Positions 52,020 to 59,740 of a DNA stretch of 64,000 bases are shown here, piece after piece. The notes beneath the pieces were generated by a model. It had not been told where the DNA came from. It worked only from the letters and a program-made list of their open reading frames with translations, and made no database searches. A program made the translations under genes and the position numbers. Location of the stretch: positions 1-64,000 of the forward strand of contig JAJDXG010000035.1 of the NCBI GenBank assembly GCA_022823365.1, read 5' to 3'. Positions within the stretch are counted from its first letter, which is position 1. The number at the start of each line of letters is the position of its first letter. Origin of the DNA: Gemmatimonadota bacterium (lineage in GTDB: Bacteria > Gemmatimonadota > Gemmatimonadetes > Longimicrobiales > Gaopeijiaceae).

Positions 52020-52667
52020 TCAGCCACTCCCCAGCATGAGACCCGCCGTCCAGAACAGATCGTGCTGCGTGGTCTCCACGTCGCTGTCGGCGAAGATCGG
52101 GCTGATGTAGTCGGAGAGCTCGGTCACGATGCGCAGTGGACCCACCCTCACCTCGATGCCCGCGCCGAGCAGCATGGTTCTCCGCGTCTGATCGTGCAGG
52201 GGCGAGCGGTGCAACTCGTCCAGCGACTGCAGGTCGTAGTGCTTCACGCCCCCGCCACCCAGCAGGTACGGTTGAACGGGAACGCCGCTGGGAAGCGGGC
52301 GGAAGACGAGGGCGGCGGTGGCGTTGAGGAGGTTGTTGCGGGCCTCGCATTCCGGACACATTCCGGCCTGGACGGCGAGGTCCGCGCTGGTTGCGTACGC
52401 CAGCGTCGCGCGCCCCGAGATGGGCCCGGAAACCGCGAGTTCCAGTCCGAGGGAGTAGGCGAAGCTCCGTTCGCGCTCGCCGAACTCGACCGCCTGCCCG
52501 AAACCGGCGTCCGCCAGAACCCCCAGATCCTGGGTGGGCACGTAGTATCCGGCCTGGAAGATCAGGTAGCCCCCCTGGGCCCTCGCGCTCGCCGGCGCCA
52601 GCGCGGTGGCGAGGCACCCCGCAAGCAGCACCAGCGCAGTCGCCTTCGATCCGTGTCCGATTCTCAT
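52020..52667 (-). CDS. Predicted outer-membrane beta-barrel protein
   Basis: A 215-residue exported protein. The signal peptide is ALVLLAGCLATALAPASARAQ. The mature part has alternating hydrophobic strands typical of an eight-stranded barrel (AYSLGLELAVSGPISGRATL, MLLGAGIEVRVGPLRIVTEL, DLFWTAGLMLGSG). It has MCPECEA, a CxxC that might bind metal or form a disulphide. It resembles OmpW/OprF-type small barrels in layout only. It is divergent from the DtxR regulator gene, so it could belong to a metal regulon. Confidence 0.7.
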   Translation of the reverse strand: MRIGHGSKATALVLLAGCLATALAPASARAQGGYLIFQAGYYVPTQDLGVLADAGFGQAVEFGERERSFAYSLGLELAVSGPISGRATLAYATSADLAVQAGMCPECEARNNLLNATAALVFRPLPSGVPVQPYLLGGGGVKHYDLQSLDELHRSPLHDQTRRTMLLGAGIEVRVGPLRIVTELSDYISPIFADSDVETTQHDLFWTAGLMLGSG

Positions 52668-52778
52668 GTGCGCATCGCTCCGGGTTGGTCAGGTTGGTTT
52701 GGGGTCGTACCCCCGCGGCCGGCCTCGACCGGGACGGCGGGAGGTGCTCCGGCAGCACGGGGAAGGACAGGTTAGATT

Positions 52779-53525
52779 GTGGCCCCGCCCACGCAACAAC
52801 AACCCGCGATGGCTCAAACGTCCCGATTCTCGCCCTCGATCGAGGATTACCTGAAGGCGATCTTCGCCCTCACGGAGCACGACGATACCGCCACCACCAG
52901 CGATATCGCCAGCACCCTGGGCGTACAGCCGGCGTCGGTGAGCGGAATGGTGAAGCGCCTGGCCGACCTGGGCGTCGTGGAGCACGAGCCCTACCGCGGC
53001 GTCAGCCTCACGCCCAGCGGCCGCCGGGAAGCACTCCGCATCGTTCGTCGCCATCGCATCATCGAAACCTACCTCAGCGTGCGCCTTGGCTATTCCTGGG
53101 AGGATGTGCACGACGAAGCCGAGCGGCTCGAGCACGCCTCCTCCGATCAGCTCATCGAGCGCATGGCCGACGCACTCAAGAACCCGCGCCACGATCCCCA
53201 CGGCGCGCCCATTCCGACGCCGGGGGGCGAGATCGATTCGACCAGCTATCCGACGCTGGCGGATTCCGACGCCACCGGCCCGATCCGGATCCGCGCGGTA
53301 CGCGACGACGAGCCGGAGCGGCTGCGCTATCTGGAGGCCAGGGGGCTCCTGCCGGGGGTGATCCTGGCGGTGGAGGAGAGGGCGCCGTTCAACGGACCCG
53401 TGACGGTGCGCCTGGGCGGACCCGACGGCGACAGCCAGGCCATCGGCTTCGCCCTGGCGCGCTGCATCTTCATCGACCTGGAGCCGGCCGGACAGCCCGC
53501 CGACGACTCCGCGCGGTCCCTCTGA
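52779..53525 (+). CDS. DtxR/MntR-family metal-dependent regulator
   Basis: A 248-residue iron- or manganese-dependent repressor. The winged helix begins FSPSIEDYLKAIFALTEHDD and has VQPASVSGMVKRLADLG (recognition helix, about 48-64) and YRGVSLTPSGRREALRIVRRH. The dimerisation/metal domain has LGYSWEDVHDEAERLEHASS (about 105-124). A FeoA-type SH3 domain (about 165-235) closes it. Fe2+ or Mn2+ controls DNA binding. GTG at 52779 and ATG at 52809 are both possible; TAGATT directly before the GTG may be a -10, which would favour the ATG. AGGTTAG at 52769-52775 resembles half of a DtxR site. Confidence 0.9.
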   Translation: MAPPTQQQPAMAQTSRFSPSIEDYLKAIFALTEHDDTATTSDIASTLGVQPASVSGMVKRLADLGVVEHEPYRGVSLTPSGRREALRIVRRHRIIETYLSVRLGYSWEDVHDEAERLEHASSDQLIERMADALKNPRHDPHGAPIPTPGGEIDSTSYPTLADSDATGPIRIRAVRDDEPERLRYLEARGLLPGVILAVEERAPFNGPVTVRLGGPDGDSQAIGFALARCIFIDLEPAGQPADDSARSL

Positions 53526-53537
53526 CGTCCGAGGCCG

Positions 53538-54629
53538 TCAGGGCACTACAAGCGCCTTCGTGACCCGCAGCGCGGCCACATCCTCGAGCGCCTGCTGCGT
53601 CCTCTCGAGCGGATAGCGCCCCCCGATCACCTCGGCGAATGGCAGGCGTTCGCGGTGCCTGGAAAGCAGCCGCAGGGCCCGCACCAGATGATGGAAGTCG
53701 GTCCCCCACTGGCCGCGCACGTCCACGTGCTTGCGGTTGATGTCGGTGTGGGGATTGATGTCGACGGGCCCGGCGTCGGTGTAGTGTCCGGCCACGACAT
53801 AGCGGCCCCCGTCGCGGACGAGCGCGAATCCTTCAGGGATGGCGGCCGGGTTGCCGCTGGCCTCGATGACCAGGTCGGCCCCGCGCCCCCCGGTGCGGGC
53901 CATGACCGTGTCGAGGCGCTCCTCCGGCGTGGTGCCCGACACGGAGAGCGTGACCTCCGCTCCCATGCGCGCGCCGAGCGCCAGGCGAGCATCCGGATCG
54001 CCGATGAGCACGACCTCGGCCGCGCCCGAGAGACCGGCGAAGGCGGCGGCGGCGAGTCCTACCGGACCAGCCCCCTGCACCACCACCACGTCGCCCATGC
54101 GCGCCTCGGCGCGATCCACCGCCGCGAAGCCGGTGAAGAGCCCGCACCCGCCCCCGATCACGTCGTCCGCGTCCAGGTTGCGCGGCAGCTTGAGGATGCG
54201 CACGCCCGGCTTCAGGCAGATGCGCTCCGCCCAGCCCCCCAGCAGCCCTTCCTCCAGCGTGTAGGTGATGCCGTAGACCTTGCGCGCCGGGCACCGGTTG
54301 GGCTGGCGCGCCACCAGGCAGTGGTAGCAGCGGTAGCAGGTCTCGTGCACGTCCAGGAAGGTCACCACGTCGCCGGGCGCCAGCGGCCGACCCATCGCGT
54401 CGCGCTCCACCCCGCGCATCTCCGCCACCCTGCCCACGCTCACGTGTCCCGGGATGATCGGATAGGGCACCCCTGCGAGCCGACCGTGCCACAGGTGCAC
54501 GTCGGTGCCGCACACCTCGCTGGCGATGGTCTCCAGCAGGACGGCGCCGGGCTCCAGGTCCGGGTCGGGGAGCGTCCGGACCACCATCGGCTCATGGGGC
54601 CCGGTCATCACGGCGGCACGAACGGGCAT
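53538..54629 (-). CDS. Zinc-type alcohol dehydrogenase-like (MDR) oxidoreductase
   Basis: A 363-residue medium-chain dehydrogenase. The catalytic-zinc Cys is in SEVCGTDVHLWHG (about 36-48), and the usual GHE is replaced by GHVSVG (about 61-66), so the Glu ligand is missing there. The structural-zinc cysteines are CYRCYHCLVARQPNRC (about 97-112), and the NAD motif is VVVQGAGPVGLAAAAFAGLS. The rest is typical, with HYTDAGPVDINPHTDINRK. Substrate unknown; related enzymes act on L-threonine, sorbitol or similar polyols. It is divergent from the ATPase operon. Confidence 0.88.
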   Translation of the reverse strand: MPVRAAVMTGPHEPMVVRTLPDPDLEPGAVLLETIASEVCGTDVHLWHGRLAGVPYPIIPGHVSVGRVAEMRGVERDAMGRPLAPGDVVTFLDVHETCYRCYHCLVARQPNRCPARKVYGITYTLEEGLLGGWAERICLKPGVRILKLPRNLDADDVIGGGCGLFTGFAAVDRAEARMGDVVVVQGAGPVGLAAAAFAGLSGAAEVVLIGDPDARLALGARMGAEVTLSVSGTTPEERLDTVMARTGGRGADLVIEASGNPAAIPEGFALVRDGGRYVVAGHYTDAGPVDINPHTDINRKHVDVRGQWGTDFHHLVRALRLLSRHRERLPFAEVIGGRYPLERTQQALEDVAALRVTKALVVP

Positions 54630-54734
54630 GGTCAGGTCACTCCTCGAGGCTTTCGACGCGGTGATCGATCAAGCGACAGGATGACTGGCGTTCCTCTAGG
54701 CACGAACCGATCATCACGAGAGTTGGAAGATTTA

Positions 54735-54799
54735 GTATACAAAAACGGTGATTCATGGGTGATTATGTATACGATATCGGCCAACTCCTGACGATATCG
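54735..54799 (+). repeat. Repeated palindromes in the promoter region of the ATPase operon
   Basis: GTATAC occurs at 54735-54740 and 54767-54772, 32 bp apart. ACGATATCG, with the palindrome CGATATCG inside it, occurs at 54771-54779 and 54791-54799, exactly 20 bp apart, two turns of the helix. The stretch from about 54720 is AT-rich relative to the rest of the window. Spaced palindromes of this sort suggest an operator bound by a dimer or tetramer. Confidence 0.5.
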
Positions 54800-54810
54800 C
54801 CTTGTTAATC

Positions 54811-54840
54811 TTGTTCATCAGACCTGAACCGGGCTATCTT
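54811..54840 (+). promoter_or_regulatory. Candidate promoter of the two-gene ATPase operon
   Basis: TTGTTC (54811-54816) and TATCTT (54835-54840) are separated by 18 bp. Transcription would start near 54847, giving a leader of about 42 bases before the ATG at 54889. The repeated palindromes end 11 bp upstream of the -35 box, as an activator or repressor site might. Confidence 0.4.
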
Positions 54841-54888
54841 CCCTCCGTAACCGGAGCCGGAATCGACCCATCGAGCACCAGCCACCGC

Positions 54889-56310
54889 ATGGCAAACGTT
54901 GACGCACTGCGACACATGCTGGCCCGCACCAGCTGGTGGGCCGAGCCGCGCACCTGGATCCTAAGAGATCCGGATCTGATCCGGGCGCGCAAGGCCCCGT
55001 TCGAGTATTCGGCCGGCGTTCTCGGCAATCTGGCGCCGGGCGGCCTCTACCTGCTCCGCGGACCCAGGCGGGTGGGGAAGTCGGTCGAGTTGAAGAAGAC
55101 GATCGAGCAACTCATCGCGTCGGGCGAGGATCCTCGCCGGATCGTGCACGTGGCCGCGGACAGACTGGTCGCGGGCGATCTGCAGCGAGTCGTGGACGCG
55201 GCGGCGCCGCTGACGCCCCGGACCGGCCCCCGGTTCTGGTTCATCGATGAGATAACCGCGATCACGGATGGGTGGCCCGCCGCCATCAAGTGGCTGCGGG
55301 ACAACGACCCGCGCTTCGGCCTGGACACGGTCGTGCTTACAGGTTCCTCGGTGGCCGGCCTGGACGAGGCGGTCAAGGCGCTCGCCGGAAGACGCGGCGG
55401 AGCGGAGAAGTCGGATCGCGTTCTTCTGCCGATGCCGTTCCGGGCTTTTGTTCGTGCGCAATCCGACCATCCTCCTCCTCGCGGTCCGGGCCCACTGTCC
55501 GTCGCGGACCTGACACCGGCCGCGTTGGAGGAAGCCGTCGCAACGCTCGCGCCCTGGCTGAACCAGCTCATCCAGGAGTGGGAGATCTACCTGACCGTCG
55601 GTGGATTTCCCCAGGCCGTCTCGGCGCATGTCACCGGTGACATGCGCGCACGGCGAGCCCTTCGGCAAACTCTGCTGGATGTGATTCACGGGGAGGCATT
55701 CGTCCAGTCGAGATGGTCCAGAGCTCAGTCGGGCGCGTTCGTGGCGCGGCTTGCCCGAGGTCTCGCGTCTCCCACCAACCACCACGACATCGCCACGGAC
55801 CTGGATACATCGGCGCAAACCGTTCGCCGCCGCATCGATGCCCTGCGCGATGCCTTCACGGTCTGGCCATGCCATCCATGTCACCCCAAGGGACCGCTAC
55901 GACCGGCCTTGCGTGCCCAGCAGAAGACGTACTTCACGGATCCCGTTTACTCCTTTCTCTCACGTCACGCCGAACCGACCGCCAACCTGGGCCTCTTTTC
56001 CGAACAGCAGTTGGGCGTGGCCCTCCTCAGATCGTTCGCGCGCGTGGATCCCGGTGCCTATCCCAACTTCGACTCGGTGCTGTACCACCGAACCCCGGCC
56101 CGCAAGGAAATCGACTTCGTTGGTCCCGGCTTTGGAGATCTCGCGGTCGAGTCCAAGTACGTCGACCAGCGCCGATGGAGAAGAGACGCGCGGACGCTGG
56201 CCGCGTCCAGATGGCGCGGCGTGATGGCGACGCGGAGCGCGCTGGATCTGAACGATCCCGAGCTCGTGGCGGTCCCGACGGGGCTGCTGGCCTGGTTGAT
56301 CGGAGGCTGA
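54889..56310 (+). CDS. AAA ATPase with DUF4143-like C-terminal nuclease motif
   Basis: A 473-residue protein of the AAA_14/DUF4143 kind. Walker A is LLRGPRRVGKSVELKK (55-70), Walker B is FWFIDEITAI (116-125), and the sensor strand is VVLTGSS (148-154). A winged-helix-like segment spans about 285-330. Residues 395-473 carry an Asp-then-Glu-x-Lys pattern typical of PD-(D/E)xK nucleases: EIDFV (Asp409) and LAVESKYVD (Glu421, Lys423). ATG at 54889 fits the family; a TTG at 54802 would add 29 residues. The next gene follows one base after the stop. Similar proteins occur in poorly understood, often mobile or defence settings. The substrate is not known. Confidence 0.8.
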   Translation: MANVDALRHMLARTSWWAEPRTWILRDPDLIRARKAPFEYSAGVLGNLAPGGLYLLRGPRRVGKSVELKKTIEQLIASGEDPRRIVHVAADRLVAGDLQRVVDAAAPLTPRTGPRFWFIDEITAITDGWPAAIKWLRDNDPRFGLDTVVLTGSSVAGLDEAVKALAGRRGGAEKSDRVLLPMPFRAFVRAQSDHPPPRGPGPLSVADLTPAALEEAVATLAPWLNQLIQEWEIYLTVGGFPQAVSAHVTGDMRARRALRQTLLDVIHGEAFVQSRWSRAQSGAFVARLARGLASPTNHHDIATDLDTSAQTVRRRIDALRDAFTVWPCHPCHPKGPLRPALRAQQKTYFTDPVYSFLSRHAEPTANLGLFSEQQLGVALLRSFARVDPGAYPNFDSVLYHRTPARKEIDFVGPGFGDLAVESKYVDQRRWRRDARTLAASRWRGVMATRSALDLNDPELVAVPTGLLAWLIGG

Positions 56311-56311
56311 G

Positions 56312-59300
56312 ATGGTGCGCGACCCGCTGTACAGAAGCATCGAGAAACGCCTCGGCGAGCGGCTGGACCCCGACCTCTTCGAAAGATGCGCGGTGGAGCT
56401 GTTGCGGGACGCATACCCGGGACTCGCGCCGATCACGGGCGGTGATGATGGAGACAGGGACGGGGCGATCGCGTCCGGAGCGGGGGAACCCCTTCCACTG
56501 GTCGTCACGACGAGCCAGAGGGTCCTCGGCAACCTCACTCGCAACCTGAAGCGGTATCGGCGTGCCGGCGGGTCCGCAATCGAGGCTGTGTTGGCCACAT
56601 CGCAGGAACTCACAGGCCGCAAGGTGAGCAATCTTGAGAAGCGCGTCCGGGAACTCGGCTTCACGCTTCGGAACGTTCACGACCAGCGCGACTTCACGGG
56701 TCGCCTTTATCGGAACCCGATGTGGCGAAAGGAGCTGTTGGGCCTGACGGGCGACTTGCCCGCTCTCTCTGCGTTGCCCGACAAGGCCGGTTCTCGCTGG
56801 AAGATGAGGCTCGTGGGTCGAGACCGGGAAATGGACTGGCTTCGCCGAGCCAGTGGAGATGTCGTCGTCGCCGGACAACCCGGAGTCGGCAAAACGGCGC
56901 TCCTCGAGAAGCTCGCCAGGGAGGGCGGCGGTCTGTTTCCGATCGTGACGCGGACCAGAAGCGCCACGGCCCTGACCCCCCGCAACATGGGGAGGATCGC
57001 CGACGCTTATCGGGAGCAGCGTCCGCCCCGGATCTTCGTTGACGATGCCCACCTGCGGGACTCGCTTATCGAGAGACTTGCCCGGCTGCGCGACGAGATC
57101 GGTGCGGAGTTTGCCATCGTCGCCACGACCTGGCCCAGCCACGAAAATGAAGTACGCCGGGAACTGCTTTGCCCACGGGACCACGTCTTGCGAGTGGGAG
57201 GACTCGACCGAGGAACAGCGGCAAAGGTCGTACGGCAGGTGCATGCCGGCTTCTCCGACGATCTGGTCGCCGAGATTCTCAACCAGAGCGTCGACAATAT
57301 GCCGGGGGATGACCCCCGGACCGCGGAATACCTGATGGGGGGACATGTTCGGCCGGGACTGGCGGTTACTCTGGCCCGGTACGCCAGTCTGGGCGATCTC
57401 GCCGATCTGGCAACCGGCGAACTGTTGCTATCCGCAGTGAGGAAGGACGCGCGGCTGGACGGATCGCAACTCGACTTTCTGGCATCCTTCGCCCTCGGGG
57501 GATCCGCAGGCATGAGACTCGCCATGGCTGCCCGGGCGTTGGACACGCCCGCAACGACCGTGCGGCAATCCCTGCTCCGAGTGTCCGGCACAGGTATTGT
57601 GCGTGATGTTCGGGGTGGAGCGGCAACAATCCATCCCCGGCATCTGAGGCATGCCCTCGTGAAGCGGACTTTCTTCTCCGGCGCATCCAGCCTGGCGCTG
57701 GAACCGTTGATCGACCGCGTCGAGGACGCCGTGGCGTGTACCGAGACGTTGATCGACGTGGCCGGCAGGGCTGGTCGCGTACTCGACCATGAGCTGCGGG
57801 AAGCGCTGGACGCACGCATACGCACGCGATTGGAGGACCACGAGCGAGCTGGCGTCGGACGTAGCCTTTGGGAATCCTACGCCCTGACGAGCGAGGACGC
57901 GGTTGGGTGGATTCTGGACCAGCATCCCGAACGGACGACATCGGTCTCCAGTACCGCGCTCAGACACGCGCCCAGCAGATTTCTCGGCGGACTCGTTTCC
58001 AGAGCTCTGAGCAACGGGGACGAAGCTGACGCTCTGACTAATGCCATTCGTGGGTGGGTACTGGCCGGCCAGCCGGGCAAGGATGCCGTAGAACGCCGCG
58101 CGTCCGTGGTTCGTGAATTGGCCGAACGGGCCTGCAGCGTGAACCCGGGCCAGACGAATCTAGAGGCGATATCCGAACTCCTCGCCGCCGCATTCTCGTT
58201 GTCCTTCCAGCGGTGGCGCGGTGATCCGATAGAGGTGACCGGATTCACGATCGGCCTTGGTTCTCTTCCAGCGCCCGACGTGCAGGAGATCGCGGATCTG
58301 TGGACTCTGGCTCTGCCGGTCTTTCGCAGTCTTGAGGCACGTGGCCTGTCTTGCGCACGCGGCGTGGTCCACGATTGGCTGATCGGGCCTCATATCCTCA
58401 ACGAGTTGGACGAGACTCGGGTCGCGGCGCGCGAAGAAGTGCGGCGGATGTTGCCCGGGATCCTCGACCTGGCGGGCAACGAACCAGGCATCCTGCTCTG
58501 GGCGCACAGGCTCGCTCGCAAGCACGGGCTGGATGTCGAATTACCGGATATCGGCGACCCAGCCCTGCGTCGACTTTTTCCCGATCCCCTCTGGCCGGAG
58601 AACCGACCGGACGCCGTGCGCGACTTCCGCGGCGAATCCCTGCCCGGAGACTGGCCGCAAGAACGACTCGACGCCATCGCGAGGGACATTGCCCACGAGT
58701 GGCTACGCGGGAAGCCCGGGGAAGTGGTCGCACGCATGATGCACTACGAACGCCAGCGGGAGTTGATGGATCACAACTACCCGAACGTGCTGGAGCATAT
58801 CCCCCTGCATCTCGCTCAGCGGGTGGACGATCCGGGATCCTGGCTGGAGGAGTTGGTGGATCGTGACGCGCAGCCCGGATGGGTCGTACCATTCCTGGAA
58901 GCCGCCGTGGTTTCCGGAGCAGGTGATCGCGCCTGGGAGGTTGTCGCAAGAGATGACCGGTACATGGGGCCGTGCGTGCGTGTTGGCCTGTGCGTGGCCG
59001 GGCTACCCGAGCCGATCGTTGGCCGCATCATGGAGCAGGTGAACGAGGATGTGTTGTCTCACTCGATCGACTGGAACGGGGTTGCCCGCGATTGGAAGGA
59101 CCGCCTTCTTCGGCACCCTGCGCCGAGCGTCCGAGGGGCTGTGGCCGGCGGCATGTGGGAAGCCCACGGAGGAAAAAGACCGGGCGGACCGCTTGGCATG
59201 GCGTGGGAGGAGGCTGTCCTGGCCTGCGGCAGCACCCACATGATGTTTGACCTGCTCCGCCGGGATCCCGGTGTTGGGCGCGCCTGGATTCTGTCGGAAG

Positions 59301-59680
59301 CGCGCAGGAGTTCTGTACGTAGAGGGAAGCGGGATTCCGGCCGCAAATGGGAGGCAACCCTTGAGGAATTAAAGGCTGACGTATTGAGGGGCCTCGAAGA
59401 GCCTTCGGTGGATGAAGAACTGCTCACCGTGGCAACTGGCAGTCTGGACGAGGAATCTCGCCGGGAGCTGATCGGCGCGATCCCGGCCGACGCCAACCCG
59501 AAGTTCTTCCGCCACCTCGTCGACGACGAACCAGAACTGTACGCCGTACTCTTACGCCGCCGAGCAGCAAGAAAGGCCCATCCGGCTCCCCTCCGATGTC
59601 CGCACTCCTTCGGGCGCGAAGCTCTGGTTCGCGAAGCCATCAAACACGGCTACTCTCAGCGCGACATTGACGGCTGGTGA
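56312..59680 (+). CDS. STAND-type NTPase with N-terminal restriction-endonuclease-like domain
   Basis: A 1122-residue protein in three parts. Residues 1-145 resemble a PD-(D/E)xK fold: FERCAVELLRDAYPG (Glu24), GGDDGDRDGAI (43-53), LVVTTSQRVLGNLTRNLKRY (63-82), then VLATSQELTGRKVSNLEKRV and the HDQRDF loop. The usual Glu-x-Lys is replaced by a Thr-Ser-Gln. Residues 165-460 form a P-loop NTPase, Walker A AGQPGVGKTALLEKL (187-201), Walker B RIFVDDAHLRD (240-250), sensor AIVATTWP (268-275), and a winged helix after 390. The remaining 650 residues are helical with no named domain, as in target sensors of STAND proteins. GGAGG lies six bases before the start. The gene is one base from the preceding ATPase gene. 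Confidence 0.75.
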   Translation: MVRDPLYRSIEKRLGERLDPDLFERCAVELLRDAYPGLAPITGGDDGDRDGAIASGAGEPLPLVVTTSQRVLGNLTRNLKRYRRAGGSAIEAVLATSQELTGRKVSNLEKRVRELGFTLRNVHDQRDFTGRLYRNPMWRKELLGLTGDLPALSALPDKAGSRWKMRLVGRDREMDWLRRASGDVVVAGQPGVGKTALLEKLAREGGGLFPIVTRTRSATALTPRNMGRIADAYREQRPPRIFVDDAHLRDSLIERLARLRDEIGAEFAIVATTWPSHENEVRRELLCPRDHVLRVGGLDRGTAAKVVRQVHAGFSDDLVAEILNQSVDNMPGDDPRTAEYLMGGHVRPGLAVTLARYASLGDLADLATGELLLSAVRKDARLDGSQLDFLASFALGGSAGMRLAMAARALDTPATTVRQSLLRVSGTGIVRDVRGGAATIHPRHLRHALVKRTFFSGASSLALEPLIDRVEDAVACTETLIDVAGRAGRVLDHELREALDARIRTRLEDHERAGVGRSLWESYALTSEDAVGWILDQHPERTTSVSSTALRHAPSRFLGGLVSRALSNGDEADALTNAIRGWVLAGQPGKDAVERRASVVRELAERACSVNPGQTNLEAISELLAAAFSLSFQRWRGDPIEVTGFTIGLGSLPAPDVQEIADLWTLALPVFRSLEARGLSCARGVVHDWLIGPHILNELDETRVAAREEVRRMLPGILDLAGNEPGILLWAHRLARKHGLDVELPDIGDPALRRLFPDPLWPENRPDAVRDFRGESLPGDWPQERLDAIARDIAHEWLRGKPGEVVARMMHYERQRELMDHNYPNVLEHIPLHLAQRVDDPGSWLEELVDRDAQPGWVVPFLEAAVVSGAGDRAWEVVARDDRYMGPCVRVGLCVAGLPEPIVGRIMEQVNEDVLSHSIDWNGVARDWKDRLLRHPAPSVRGAVAGGMWEAHGGKRPGGPLGMAWEEAVLACGSTHMMFDLLRRDPGVGRAWILSEARRSSVRRGKRDSGRKWEATLEELKADVLRGLEEPSVDEELLTVATGSLDEESRRELIGAIPADANPKFFRHLVDDEPELYAVLLRRRAARKAHPAPLRCPHSFGREALVREAIKHGYSQRDIDGW

Positions 59681-59740
59681 CGGGCGGCTCGCTCGCCCGC
59701 GCGCAGATTGCCGCCGAGCGCGTGGATCAGGACATGAGTG

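Noticed and set aside
52744-52758. GTGCT/AGCAC inverted repeat before the DtxR gene
   Set aside because: Short, GC-rich and unlike DtxR operators; may be chance.
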